From Acanthaster planci (taxonomy: Eukaryota > Echinodermata > Asteroidea > Valvatida > Acanthasteridae): a DNA stretch of 64,000 bases. The translations under genes and the position numbers were made by a program. The stretch spans positions 82,646 to 146,645 of the forward strand of contig NW_019091680.1 of assembly GCF_001949145.1 (NCBI RefSeq). The letters run 5' to 3'. This document shows, piece after piece, positions 1 through 13,426 of the stretch (its first letter is position 1; every line of letters begins with the position of its first letter). The notes beneath the pieces are model-generated. The model did not search any database and was not told the origin of the DNA. It saw nothing but the letters and a program-made list of their open reading frames with translations.

Positions 1-3000
1 GTTACCAAGCATTGCTCTAGAGTTTTTATGTGGAAGGGAAATTCTCGTTTTTCTAATTCTGTTTCAGTAAACACTGGCTCCAAACGTTGCTTTGGAAACT
101 CGCTTGATCATATCAAAAAGATTGCTGTAAATTGTATAACTTCTTGTTATACATTTCTAACTGCAGATTTTCACAGAAGAATGTGAGCTGTGTATACTAG
201 TGTTCATGCTTTCAAGTTACAGCATTTATACGTGAACTTATTAAGACCATGCATCCACTGCTCTGGCAGAGTTCATTTTCGTCAAGACAGCCTGGACCCC
301 TCGCCTCACATAATAAGAAAGGACGTTTTCCTATTCCATGACCATCTAAAGTTGAAATTGAACATGCATCAAATGTAGAAAGACAGACCTAGTATTCAAG
401 TGTTATCGAATTTTATAGTTGAATGATTCATTTTGACAACATGTTATCACTTAAAAAAGCTGGGTGTCACTCAAACAGAAAACATGGATTTCAGTAAATG
501 TTTAATTAAAAGGTAAGTCATTGACAAATGGAACGCCATAAATGTTGTTCTCCCTCTCCCATCTTTCGTCTTACTTGGGGTCGTGACATTCCTGGGTCAT
601 AAGTGTTTACAGGAATCGTACATTTAGGGCATCAGTACAATGAAAATTGTCCTGCATATAACGTCTCTCTACTTACACTTGTGGTTCAAAGGATCTTTCC
701 AAGTCAAGTTGTGTAGCATGGTAGAGGTTTAGGAGAGTTAGCGCCTTTTAATCTAGTATTTTGTAACAAATGCGATTTTTCCCCTTGTTACATCCGGGTT
801 TTTTTTTAACAAGCGTCCCCTTTTTTCTCCACGAGTACTCGAGTGCCCCCATCCCGCGTAAGTGCCCCTTTTCACTGGCGCACCTTTGACACAGTAGGTT
901 TACCATTATATTACTTGGTCTAAATGTCGCACACGACAGAAATTGCTAGACTTCATGAAGAGCCTCACCCGTGTCCGAGAGTCGGCTTTCAACAGCGCCA
1001 CCATTAAGGGATGGTATTGGGAACCCCCCCCCTTTTGATTTTACGGAAATCTGATGACTTAATGTGTACATTTTCTTCAAGTATTGAGAATGCCCTTTTC
1101 TCTTCCCCTATCAAATGACCCCGATTTTCTACTTGCCTCACTTCCAGACACACGTTATCACAAGATAATGCCAACCGACTGAATGACGACAGTGGAGGGT
1201 AAACGCACTCGAAGTTAAAAAACAAAAACAAAACAGAAAAACAGTTACTAAGAAAAGTCAAGCTATGAGCTCTTGCCGTTCACCGATGGAAAAACATGCG
1301 TAGGTCTGTCACTGAAGGCATTCAAAGTCCGAATTCATGCGAGCCGATGACCGAAGCAGGCCATACGTACTATGTCATGTACTTGGCGCGACCGAAAGGG
1401 GGGGGGGGTCCTTGCGTTTACGTGCACTTGCGCCTTTCTCGAGGAAAGTCAACATTTTACTACTTTCTGAGACAGGATTTTCAATCCGAATCTACCTCAT
1501 CGCGCCAAATTTAATGCTGAGCGAAGTTCAGGGTCGAAAAGGATTCAGTTACCTTTTTGTGTATATTTTTGAAATTTGTATGATTGTATCAGCCTTTCTG
1601 CAAATATGACAAATTAAATAGAATTAACCAAGTTCTGTGCAGGTTTTTAGAGTTGTTACATCGGGAACTTTTGTCGGCCTAACTCTCCTGAAATAGTACC
1701 GTTACCTTACCATCAAGCTCTAAAACTGCGCATTTCAGACCCGGCGCAAGACTAAGCAGAACGATAATTCTTTGCCATCAATTATGCACTCTGACGGCAG
1801 TTCAAAATGAACTCAAAACCAGCCTGACGTTCATGCAGTTGAATTTTCCGTTTCCACCTTCCTTTTTCTCTCTTCCTTTGGCTTACCACCCGAGGGATGT
1901 TGAGGGGTGAGATTTCTCAGCTTTTTAGCTGATTTCAGCTTTTTTGTTTTAGATTTCAGCTTTGTTATACCGGTATAAGATTTTCACAGTTCAGCTTCTT
2001 TAATTTTCAGCTATTTTCAGCTATTTTTTATCATTGGACAATCTCACTGCTGGATGTTTATCAGTGATTTTTCTAACATTTCTAAAATCCAGCATGAGGC
2101 ATCTTCTCCGTTTTTCCACGGACTTTCTCAAACCCGCTTATTGCGAGTTCTCCAATGTCAGCGGCATTTTTAAGAAACCGTGGTTTTTATCGCCAGACAG
2201 AAATGACGCTGATTCACCTCTCTGGACTTGCTTTGCAGTCCAGACATATGAAACTGATTTAACGAGTAGCGATGCCGCCTATAAAAGTCCAGCGCAAAAA
2301 GTACATCTGCTCATAAGCAGCAGTACACAGACACATTTAGTCGTGCAGCAATAGGAATCATTCGTTTGTTTACAGATGAAACATTCAATTTGCCATTTTC
2401 ATAATTTTAAAAGTGATGATTTTGGCGAAAGAAGCCGTCTTGATTTCAGAAGTTTTAGATATGGGGGGGGGCTCGATTTATTTCGGTCTGTTTTGGGTCC
2501 AAAATTGGGGCAACTGTTTATTTTGGCGTTGTCTTTTATGTTTGTTGGTAGAAACAGCGACAAATGTAGACTGAAAACATTGGACGCTGGCCAAGGAATG
2601 ATATCGCGGGTGTGTCCTCCACCATTCACGCATCCCCAGCCCTACCAATGTTAAATGTCTGAGACCGACGCAATGGTCAGAAAACAACGCGATGTAAGGG
2701 TACTCCGCCCAAATCAGTCTGCTATGCTTCCTTTGAGGATTAAAGGGGAGGAAATGCCTGTTTCGAAATGATGTTGCATCTTTTGGCATTAGTTACAACA
2801 TTTAAGACAAACTGTGTCATTGAATTTGGGCTACACGGACCTATGCAGATTGTTCGTCATCAGTCATCATAATGGAGCGGTCATGACGTCAACAAGCCAT
2901 GAACTTTTCTTTCTGGAATTCAGTTAAGGTTAGAGGGCGGTAGACACCTTACCAATAATATCGCCACGCGTTAAAATATTTAGTCAGGTCACCTCTCAAC

Positions 3001-4163
3001 CTAGTACACTTTAATATGATATTAGTCTCGTTACCAGATGAAATAAACTTTCTTGTCAAGTTGCCCTGTTTAATATCCGCGGACGCACTTGCCTGCTCGT
3101 TGGTAGTAGACGTGTCTGCTGGAGCACAGCGGGAAGTTAAGACGAGTGTCGAAGCAGATAAAGTGCCAAAATGACCGTTCCTTTAAGAACACAGCAAGTA
3201 AGTAGAAATTAGTACCCTATTGGGTGGAATGGAGGGGAATTGACTGGCTTTTTGAATGGAGAGTGACCACTTCCATGATAGAAAGTTGGGAGAAACTGGC
3301 GAGATTCTGCTACACTCTACAGGCTGGCACCACTAGTACTGGGGACGTAACTTGACCTAACGTTACATGTAACGGATCAGTCACGCGTGTTGTTAGCAGC
3401 GCATTGCTTGCGTGTTCTTGCCTGTTCAGCGGGTGTTCACGGCAACTTCGCGCACGACTGTGTGCTTACATGCTCGGGCTATTTTTAGCAGTCCTACTTC
3501 ACTTGTACTTCATCAGTTCTTGAAGGGAAAAAAAGGTTGCATCCTGTCAATTGTCACCACTTTTCTCCTCAAACATTTAGGCCCAGGCTACAGCCTTTTA
3601 ACACAGGTATTTTCTTGGAAAGAATTCCATACACGGACGCTATTTGACACCCTGTGCACGTGGACAGTCCCTGTGAAACTCGTCTGAAAAATTCTGTGTT
3701 TATGTCTGAGCGTAAGAGAACTCATTTTTTCACTGCTAAATTTGACCTTTTTCTAGAGCAATTTTTTGCTATTATAGGTCACTGCAGTGCACGGAAAAAA
3801 ATAGTGGTGTTTGTGTATGGAATTCTTTCCATTAATGAAGGAAAGTATATGTATGTACAAGGGACCCATATTCACAAGCTTAGCTTCTTTTGGGCCCCCC
3901 TAGTCTTCACTCTCTTGTCGAACCATTTTTGTAGATATTATGTACATGTATTTATTTGTAAACACTGTGGAAAATAAATTAATGAATGAATGAAAAGTTT
4001 TTGCTAAAATTTGGAAATGACGCGACTCTGGAATTGAAAAATCCTGCAAATTTTCTTTGAAGTGTCTTTGAAATGCACCTAACTCTCGGTAAACTTGGTA
4101 CACAGCCAACGAAGTCAAGTTGTTGCAGTCTTCCCAGTTAAAAAAACATGGTAAGTAATGGCT
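1..4163. other. Non-coding flank upstream of the chondroitin synthase gene
   Basis: No reading frame here looks like a real gene; the frames are short, lack family motifs and have no plausible exon borders. The stretch holds homopolymer runs (G or C runs near 1,024, 1,398 and 2,463), a TTTCAGCT-like simple repeat near 1.9-2.0 kb, and scattered AT-rich sequence. A TATA-like word at about 2,278-2,285 has nothing recognisable downstream. TACATGTA words are rare here compared with the intron that begins at 5,881. Confidence 0.6.
1911..2027. repeat. Degenerate TTTCAGCT simple repeat
   Basis: The word TTCAGCT or TTTCAGCT recurs about six to eight times in roughly 115 bases, separated by T-rich spacers of variable length. 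The spacing is irregular, so this is a degraded simple repeat and not a clean satellite. No function is implied. Confidence 0.6.
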
Positions 4164-4173
4164 GACCAAAGGG

Positions 4174-4812
4174 TTGAAGGTCAACTCAACCGTTTGCCCA
4201 CTCAACTCGAGACAACTCGACTCCTGACCAACCCGACCGTCGACAGACTTACCGTTGAACCAACTTGTCCGTTGACCAACACTCGACTTCAAAGTCGAGT
4301 CAACTCGACCATTTATCAACTAGACCGTTATTAGACAAACTCTTTCCTTGAAAAATAGATATTAAAAGGGGAAAATTAAATATTGGATCGGTTCCGGATC
4401 GTGAAAATTATGGATGCTAATTTTGGCTCAATGAACCCACGAAATCAACTGAAATGCAATCAATAATTGAACTTGTGCCAATGAGATACTCCAAAATAAT
4501 TTTTCCAATTTTAGAAGCATGCACGCACGAACCCCCAAAATCTGTTACCACACTCTGCGCATGCACAGATTACATCATGCACAGTAAAACGAATTACATG
4601 CACGATCCAGAACTAGGAAAAATGCATTCCTACTATGCCCTGTTCTTGTTGCACCGTTTGCACGGTCCAGTTGGTCGATAGTCAAGTTGGTCGAAAGTCA
4701 AGTTGGTCGAGAGTTGAGTTGACCTTTACGGTTGAAGGAACAACGGTCAAGTTGATCAATGGTCGAGTTGGTCGAGAGTCGAGTTGGCAAACGGTCGAGT
4801 TGACCTGACACC
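4174..4812. mobile_element. Foldback-type element with long inverted arms and a 10-bp target-site duplication
   Basis: The left arm (about 4,174-4,330) and right arm (about 4,670-4,812) are inverted copies of each other, built from short repeats of the type GGTCGAGTTGACC. Both outer ends read GGTCAACTC(A/G)ACCGTTTGCC towards the interior. The 10 bases GACCAAAGGG lie directly outside on both sides (4,164-4,173 and 4,813-4,822), as expected of a target-site duplication. The central 340 bases are AT-rich with no coding sequence, so the element is non-autonomous. A 9-10 bp duplication with repeat-built arms resembles foldback or Mutator-like elements; the family call is inference. It lies about 280 bases upstream of the chondroitin synthase start codon. 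Confidence 0.75.
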
Positions 4813-5103
4813 GACCAAAGGGACCAATAATGCCTGTGATGTTATTGTCACCTGGTCCCTAATTTTGCCACCTAGGCCTACTGTCAAATCTGATTGGGGA
4901 ACTGGTTACTAGACACGACAAACATGATAAAGTTGTAAATTAATCGTGATCTGATTGTTTTCAGCATGAACATGACAAGCGGTAGTTTCAGCTGACGAAG
5001 CGGACATTAGAGCACCCATGTAGTTTCTTGCCCAAGTAGCAGCTGGCAATAACTTTGAGAGAGGGGCCGACGGTGTTATTGGTGTAGGGTGCAGTAGTCA
5101 GTC

Positions 5104-5880
5104 ATGACTGTACGGCGTACACTGAGACGCATAGACAGACGAGAATTGTGCATCGTTATAGCAAGTTTGTCTCTCGGATTTCTGTTTGCAACATGGCTCC
5201 GTGCTCCCCTGGACTCCAGGCAAATGTTTGCCATTGATAAGAGATGCAATGCAGCTGTAAACCCAAGGGCGGCTTCACAGGACACAACTGTGCCGCCGTC
5301 ACCACCAAAGAATTTTATTTATATCGGAGTCTTGACGGCCCAGAAATATCTCAGCACCCGGGCCGTTGCCGTCAACCGGACTTGGGCTCGGACAATCCCG
5401 GGCAAAGTAGATTTTTATTCCAGTGCGACCTCAGTGGTTGACCCGAGGATGAACCTGCCTGTTGTCAGGCTGCAGGGGGTAGACGACTCCTACCCACCGC
5501 AGAAGAAGTCCTTCTTGATGATCAAGTACATGCATGACAATTTCATTGACAAGTACGAATGGTTCATGCGAGCCGATGACGACGTGTACGTGCGTGGCGA
5601 CAAGCTGGAGCCATTCTTGCGCTCCATCAACAGTACCCAGCGGCTGTTCATCGGCCAGGCCGGGCTGGGCAAGCAGGAGGAGCTGGGCCTGCTCAACCTG
5701 GACACTGGCGACAACTTCTGCATGGGTGGGCCGGGCATGATCTTCAGCCGGGAGACGCTGCGGAAGGTGGTGCCCCACATCAGCCACTGTCTGAAGAACA
5801 TGTGGAGCACGCATGAGGATGTGGAAGTAGGGCGGTGCATCAAGAAGTTTGCCGAGATTGACTGCACGTGGGCATATGAG
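5104..5880 (+). CDS. CHSY1: Chondroitin sulfate synthase, exon 1 (N-terminal glycosyltransferase half)
   Basis: This exon encodes residues 1-259 of a Golgi type II membrane enzyme that extends chondroitin by alternately adding glucuronic acid and N-acetylgalactosamine. A short basic tail is followed by one hydrophobic anchor at about residues 14-32. The lumenal part holds the beta-1,3-glycosyltransferase-like domain with the metal-binding DDD motif (MRADDDVYVR, residues 155-164) and a GGPGMIFSRETL block. Coding sequence ends after WAYE at 5,880, where GAG is followed by GTTTGT, a good splice donor in phase 0; the open frame past this point to 5,970 is intron read-through. The start ATG is the first in frame and gives a length fitting the family, so it is likely right. 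Both catalytic motifs of the joined product are intact, favouring CHSY1/CHSY3 over the accessory CHPF type; the ortholog within the subfamily is not resolved. Confidence 0.93.
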
Positions 5881-6363
5881 GTTTGTATACAAAGAAATTT
5901 TTCTCTCTCTGGGCAAGAATTTAAGGCCGTAGAGTTTAGACATCGCCACAGGTGCTGTTCACAGCCTTAGTCGATTCTGTCTTTTGAAATATCAGCCTTG
6001 CATTGTAGGCACAGTAACCTACTGGTGACTTCGGCCAGTGATAACTTTTGTCATGAGTATGTGGGGTTAGATACCAGACCAGCTGGTCAACACAACACAG
6101 ATTCATTCCTGCACAAAGTTTAAATTGTCATTCAGTATTCAATTATTTTATACCTCCAAAACTTTCTTATTTCAGGAAAATTGATGTCAGAACTCAGGAA
6201 CATAAGGAGTTCCTTAATGTTGTGTAGTTCGCATTTATTAAATAAATCTGCCCAGCAAAATTCCCATGGACAGGCTTTAGTGGAAAGTGACAGTGGTTTT
6301 GTGAGATCACAATTCCTACCACTGTACATGTACATGTACAATGTAAGTAGGTCTCTGTGAGAG

Positions 6364-6514
6364 NNNNNNNNNNNNNNNNNNNNNNNNNNNNNNNNNNNNN
6401 NNNNNNNNNNNNNNNNNNNNNNNNNNNNNNNNNNNNNNNNNNNNNNNNNNNNNNNNNNNNNNNNNNNNNNNNNNNNNNNNNNNNNNNNNNNNNNNNNNNN
6501 NNNNNNNNNNNNNN
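6364..6514. other. Assembly gap (151 N)
   Basis: A run of unknown bases inside the large intron. Frames drawn across it are meaningless. The sequence resuming at 6,515 shares a 17-base word with 34,639-34,655, so a repeat probably caused the break. Confidence 0.99.
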
Positions 6515-8067
6515 ATACCTTGCTGCATATGCGCGAGAGTTCTGGATGCTAGGATTTGAAGTCACTTGTGCATTAAGTAGAGGGGCTATTGTTGGGGCTT
6601 TTGTTGCCTGTAAATACACATGTACCATTGTCAAGGGCCTTTCTTGATAAATGATTTTTATCCACACCAATTGGGTAAAGGTTATAGCTTACATCCTGGG
6701 CGACTTTTGAAACAGTTCACAATGCGTGAAATTAGGCCAATATAGCGGTCAAACGAAACGTGCTAGTGCGATCAATTTTGTTCTTCTACTAGCTTTTGAT
6801 CAGACATTCATCAGAACCAAGGTAATACTGGGGAACATTCTCACATATACCGCAAGCAAGTAAAAAACCCAGTAGGACTTAGTTTAGGTCTCTTACTTTG
6901 TATTTCAGTCCCACGTTTTGCTCAGTCATGTCTACTTTTGGTAAGACAGGCAGATTCCAAACGCATGGAATGTCTAGCCATGATTTCATACTCTAGTTTT
7001 CATTCTCACGCACGAGTGCACGTCAATTTTCAAAGCAAACTGAATTTTATACCACCCATCATTCTTCTGAGAGCACTTCCGACCATCACTGTTGGTGATA
7101 TGATCATAACTTTTTTATTGTATTTTCTCTTGGGCAGTTCCAGTTTTTTTTTTTCAAACTAGTTTTTTTTGGGGGCTGGTTTCTTGTTTCTTCAGTTCAG
7201 CACTCTGTTTGTCATTTAAGCAGTGTCAGTTGACATCGTATCGCTTGTGGATTATGCAAGTGCTGGCATCGTCTGAACTGAAACAAATGATTTTTGGTCT
7301 AGTTTCAAAAATGTTTAACACCATGCAGAACGAGTGTATTTTATTTAAAAAAATTACAGCCGCAGTTGTCAATTTGGCCGGATTAATGCTTGACGTTTGT
7401 TTTGGTCTCCGTGAACTCGATGTAATTATATACATGGATCTCTAGAGGTACTGTACTGTAGTAGGCTTGTGGGTATTTTATGGTACAGGTATAATGTATA
7501 CGTACATGTTGCTCTTTGTATGTGTAGCTCAATGTTCTCCAACCTACCGGTACTGGTTCCGTCGAAATACCAGTTAGCCTGGTGGCCCAACAAATGTTGT
7601 TTGTTTAAAAGTGTACGTATGGTACGTGTGGACGCCAAGTTTAAACTTTGACTGTAGGTGTGAAACTGACATTCTTGAATATTTCATCTTGCACAACATT
7701 GTCTTGGTGAAAGTACATGTACATGTAAATCTCCATGAATGAGGAAAATTGCTTCCTGTTTTTACCGGAGAAGTGTCTGCCTCGAACATGACCAGAAAAC
7801 TGTGTTGGGAGGGAGGGGACAGAGTCAGTGGCGCAAAATGGGTCTTGAACCTTGCTCTGCAGTACATGCCTCCCCCTTTAAGTATGTTTGATCAGTCCCC
7901 ACCCAGTTTGTGGGTCACTCAAGTCAGGCTTATTTAATCATTGACCATGTCATGTTCTATCTTGGGCACAGCCACGGGTTGAAAACTTGAAGTAACAGTT
8001 CGGCTGTGTGTCACTGTCCGTCATTGAAAAATAAATGGTAAACGAAAGTCAAAGCCTACTTGGCATT

Positions 8068-8170
8068 TACATGTACGTACATGTACTCAGTATGCACATG
8101 TACGTACATGTACACACACGTGTGTGTACAATGTACATGCTTTTTACATACATGTGCATGTACAAGGTAG
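8068..8170. repeat. TACATGTA palindrome cluster
   Basis: Nearly uninterrupted run of ACATGTAC, ACGTAC and GTGTACA words. Because TACATGTA is its own reverse complement, the tract can fold on itself, and it reads as Met-Tyr-Met or Val-His-Val on both strands, so the small open frames here are not genes. Confidence 0.8.
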
Positions 8171-10901
8171 GCCCCTACTTTGTCATGTACATTTGCAGAC
8201 TGCTGTTTCTGGAGTAATTAATGACATCCTCTACCTCATGAATGGGTTGCTGACAAAAACACCAGTGCGTAAATCTCTAGTTGGCTTGGAAGAATGCCTG
8301 AAATGTGTAATGCACAGTACTGTGTACAAACTACATGTACCAGGTCAGTGATCTTTGTGGAACCTTGGCCAGAGCTGTTATGATGGATTAGGCCCCTATT
8401 TGTCTTTATTCATCCAGGCAAGAAGAGTGCCTACAGGTTGGAAATTTAAAAAAAAAAAAATTCATGTCACGGTTAACCTCTTCAAAAGACAATCGTTGTG
8501 CAAAATAGCAGGGAAACATTCCCATGCCTTTTCACACAAGTGGAGATTTATTCCTTCACACACACAAATTTCCCAGTGGACAGTTCACATTGTCAGTTGT
8601 CATTTGTAACGTCCTGTACATGCACATGAACTTGATATGTACAGTGTAAATGTACAGTAGGCTACCGTATAATTGACAGATCCAGAACATGTGATTAAGT
8701 GAGAGTTAATTCTTGCATAGCAAGGCCTCTTTTCTGAGATACATGTTTACCACAGTTTTCAATATACACTGGTACGGTATCTATTAATTTACAGCAGTTG
8801 GAATAGAAAATTTGGAAATGGTTCAAACAAAAATCAACCACGGACCACGATGCATTCTGGAAAAATTTCCAGCTATGTTTTGAACTGATGAAGGGAATGA
8901 AGGGAATTACCGGTATGAAAAGGCAGATTTCTGGTTTCCGCTGACATGTTGTCAACATTTACGTTTTTTTTTTGCTTTTTTTGCACAGCTTTGAATGCTG
9001 TGAGGCAGGTCCCCTAGCTCTTTCGATGTAATACCGAAAATACACTAATACGCCCGGTGTTGTGGTTATTGTTACATGATGCAGAAGTGATCCGCAACTG
9101 TCCGGTTCAGTCTTTTACTGAAGCGGGGATTTATATTCCTCTAAATTGAATCTGTGTGAAAATATTTGATGTCAAGGAAAAGGGAGGAATTGGCTTGGAA
9201 ATGATGAAAATTGGGCATAGAAATTGCACATGTTGGCGCGTCTGCAGCAACATCTATGAAAATTTATCCTACAGGTACATGCACATGTACATGTATCACA
9301 CTCACTATTCATGTACATATACATGTGTACATGTGCCTCAGGTGGTAGTGAATTTGCCAACCGCAATGGTCCCAACTACAGTGTACTACCGGTACATACC
9401 GGTACCAGTCATTTCGAATGGTCCCAAATTTCTAAGTACATGTATAGTTGTTGCAGCACCAGTTGGTACCATCCCAAGTGTGCATGTGTTCGTTTGGGTC
9501 CACTAGATGTCATTCAGGAACATCATACATGTGGACATAAACTTTTCTGGTTTCTCCACAAACTTTAATTTCCTATGTGGTCAAGGCCAGTGGGTATCAG
9601 TGGGCCTTTTTCACACCCACTGATCATTGTGGTCATACAGCACAGTTCATCAGTGAATAATTGGCAGTGACGCAACCTGCAGGTTTACAGGCTTGGTTAT
9701 ACATACTTGTACATGTACATGTACTGGTAAATTGTGTTCACCTGTTGTCCTTTTTTTTTCACCAGCCAAGATGAAAGGATGTACAGATCTAATGATACCA
9801 CTGGGTCAGTTGTTCAAAATAGGTTTGGTTACATTCACTGATCTGTTGTGATTTTGTGATTCTAGTAGTAAAAGCATCAAGAGGAAAACAACCGCCCTGC
9901 TTTGTGTAACTTTACGCAAAGATTATTATTAATTTTTTTTGTAATCATTTCATGAATAGCACGCAAACCATACATTGCGGGGAGGCGGTTAGGAGGCTAT
10001 TTACATTACCCTTTTTTTTTTCAAAAAATGATGATAATTCCATTTTTTTAATTTTCAGTTTGTACATATGTATGCTCTTGGAAGGGGTCCAGGGAACAAG
10101 CGCTAAGTACTCTTGTTAAAATGGATGATCCCTAATAAAGAAAATGACCACTTAATGCATCGAGAAAAAATTATTTGTGGAAGCGTTGAAACTGAACAAG
10201 GAGATTTTTTTCAGGGGTGTCCTTGAGGATTTACAATGTACCTCTGCTGGTACCCTACCAAAACCTGTTCACTATACCCATGTGCCCCCCTCATGACTTA
10301 GCAAGTACATGTACATGTACAGTGTAGCCAACAGGACCAGCTTGTTTACAGAAGCCTGTGGTTGCATGGTCAAGTGATGAGTCATGTGGCTTGATGGGGC
10401 AGATTTTTCCCCCATCCCTTCAGACCTTTCAGAGAATTGTCTAATGAAGATCCTGCGATAGTGGAAGGGAGAGGGGTTCTTTTTCCTCAACAAAACTGCT
10501 CTGAGAGGCTGGAGGTACCGGTACATGTAAGATACCTTCCAAATAGAGCGAATATGTCCAGAAACAGTCATTTTGTGAAATGTGATAGAGGGTTTTGAGG
10601 TCAAAGACTCCACATTTAGTAAAAACTTGCCTAATTACATGTTCCTGTACGTGTATATACACTGGTACATGTCTTGTTAGCTTTTGTTCCAGCCCATTAA
10701 TTAAGTGAATTTAAATACATACAGTTGTACTAGCACGCCACCTACATGTAATTATAACATTTCATAAGGTGCAGTGTACTGACGTGCTGGGTAATATTTG
10801 TTTGGTAAATGTGGTCTGTCCCAATGGCATCTTGTTCTGGTATAGTATAGGGCCTACTGGTACTTGTTTTATGTTGCACACGTGTCATTAGTACAGTATA
10901 C

Positions 10902-11416
10902 ATGTGGCGTGTTCTTCATAAAATGGACCAAAAAGCAACCTTGGCTGTCATTTTTCAAAACTTCTAAAAGAGTGACTTTGATCATGTGAAATAAAAATTA
11001 GCACCTTCAGATTTATAAAAATGATTACATGGGGATAATTAGGCATAATATGTACTTATGGTGGACATTTGGTTGGCTACCAGTGCAAATCAAATGGAGT
11101 TGAATTCATTTAAAGTTTTACATCAAAGTGTTTACAACAGAGGACTTGATTTCAAAACTTCTCTCAACAAGAAGGAAAATTCAGTATATTTTTCGACTGA
11201 TGTATTTTAAAGCAGCTAAGAGATAACTTTTAAAAAATATAAGCCACGAAAAAAAAACCACAAAATTGACGGAAAATGATGAGAAAAGTTTGGCTCTCTT
11301 CATTCTCTTACCGTTTATAATCACTCTCACTATACCAACATATTTGCCAGGTCTTGTATATTTCGACCACCAAAAATTATCTTTAAGTTTGGCTGCATCG
11401 AAAATTTATAATGAAT
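10902..11416 (+). repeat. Interspersed repeat family, copy 1
   Basis: This block matches 29,612-29,913 in the same orientation. Shared landmarks are TTCTTCATAAAATGGACC at the start, GTGACTTTGATCATG, CTTCAGATTTATAAAAATGA, AATGGAGTTGAATTCATT, and near the end AATCACTCTCACTATACCA and TAAGTTTGGCTGCATC. Copy 1 has about 190 extra bases (about 11,115-11,310) that copy 2 lacks. No coding capacity is seen; it is probably a non-autonomous transposon or retroposon fragment of unknown class. Confidence 0.75.
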
Positions 11417-11454
11417 GTAATATGTTCGTTGCGAACGTTATATTTGCCAGATCT

Positions 11455-11524
11455 GATCCACCAATTGGGGGATCTGATCCGGCAATTTGGCAAAAGGTGG
11501 ATCAGATCCCCCAATTGGTGGATC
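11455..11524. repeat. Perfect 26-bp inverted repeat (hairpin)
   Basis: The left arm 11,455-11,480 and the right arm 11,499-11,524 are exact reverse complements of 26 bases, built around GATCC and CCAATTGG, with an 18-base spacer. Exact arms in otherwise neutral intron DNA point to a recent or actively maintained structure, such as the end of a mobile element. Confidence 0.9.
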
Positions 11525-13426
11525 AAGTGGGAACTGGCTGTTAATTATGATGTGCATGCCAAGACCCTGCTGAAGTCTGCGCTGATAATTCTCTGTGTGG
11601 GTCAGGCATGTACCCACACAGTCACAATGTACCTCAAGCCATTTGTTATTGTGTGGTGGGCATTTGCCACTCACAAGGATTCATCAACAAAACTCACACA
11701 CATGATTCCACAATAGAGAACAAATTGCTTAATGAAGCTTCGGCAATGAAGTTGTCACGGGGAGAAAGTATTGCGTGATAAGCCCTTTATTTAGGTGCAC
11801 GCCGTATACAAAATAAACCCAGCTCAAAAGGCCAGCAGGGATCTCTGGCAGAACCCTTTTTTTTGTGGTAGGCCACTGGTAGGGACTAAAGACAGAATTT
11901 CATACGCTGACATCGTACACCAAATACTGGTCGTGCCGACAATCCTGCTTTCCTCTCTTGACCTGTGAGCACTGCAGGGAGTCCCCAGCACCTAAATGTC
12001 AGAGATTCTGCCCTGATTTTTTTTTTTTTCTGAGGGTGCATGCACATTCTTGTAACATTTGAGTTGCTATAGTGAGGTTTGCACCCATCTTGATCCCCAG
12101 GAGTCCTGAAGAATGAGCATGTGTACCTCGTACATGTTGTACATGTACAGTGAACATGCACAGTACAGTGTACATGTAGGAATCCTAGCTCTTGTTACCT
12201 ACATGTAACCGAGTTTGATTGATTTCACCTTGGTTTATCTGGGCCTTTTATGTAAGTCTCTTGTAACAGCTGGAAGATCCCACTCCCAGAAAAAAAAATG
12301 CTGATTCAGGGAGTCCCACTGGACACTGTTTTATGACCTCTCAGTCACCATACTGCAGAAAGAAATGCTATTACAGTGCCCAGGCACTGTTCATTATTCC
12401 AAAAAAAGAGTTAAATTTCAGAGCATGGAGTAGAGTGTTTGCTTGTTGCAGCAAGATGAGGAGAGGAATCTCTATTCTCTTCCTGATTGACTTCCTGATT
12501 GCAGTATTCAATTTCCCTTGTTTAAACTTCGTGATCTTGTTCTTCTCTGTTCTTTCACCGTTCAACACTTTCCGTGCTTGAAAAAGCTTACACATGCAGA
12601 CCTGTACATGTACATGTGCACATTTGTGCCATGGTTTGAGCACAAACCCACCAAACACTAATGAACAACCACACATACCGTAGAACCACATGTATGCAGG
12701 ACCGACTCGGCAAACAATGCACATTATTTGTTGCTTTTTTTTCTATTCAGTCAGGCAGCAAAACAATTCAGCAATGTACATGTACTCTACAATTCTGAAA
12801 ATGAATGTAGAAATGTTTAGTCACTGTGATGCCTTCCATAACTCAATCAGAACATGTGCAATGAAGTATGTGTAAGAGTTGCCCCCGACTGGATATAAGG
12901 GTATAATAGCGGTATTTAGTTTTTCTTACTTGTTGGAACTTGGAGGAACTGCATCAAGGGTGTTCTGACATCATACAGGCTGTTCAAATTTAATTTAAAT
13001 TTAATGGTTCAATTGAATTTTTCCAAGGTATGCTGAAAACGTGTAATTTGTTCTGGTATGAGCATGTACACCGTACATGTACATTTGTACATGGGTATAG
13101 GCCTTCGGACAGCGCATTGAGGGGACAGTTTCTTTTGTCAAGGAAGTCAAAAGTTAAACGGAGTTTAGGCATCAACAATTTGTTCCTGTTTACTGTACAT
13201 GTACGTTACAAGTGTGGCTCCCACAATATCTGTTTTAACATCTGTTTAATGCACACAAAAACTGTACTGATCTAAGGTACATGTACACGTGTTATACATG
13301 TACATTGTTGTTTGTGCATACAATGTACATGTACAGCGCATGCTGTGTGCACAGCAATGAGTAAGTCTTCACCCTGTGATGGGGACAGCTCTTTCCATGA
13401 GAGGGACCACGTCAGTCAGGACCAAA

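Noticed and set aside
2278-2360. TATA-like CTATAAAAG with a candidate start downstream
   Set aside because: No gene follows and the nearest coding start is 2.7 kb away; likely chance.
5881-5970. Extension of chondroitin synthase exon 1 to the in-frame stop
   Set aside because: The family continues from WAYE into MQALFYNNY at 40,855, and a good splice donor lies at 5,881; the extension is intron.
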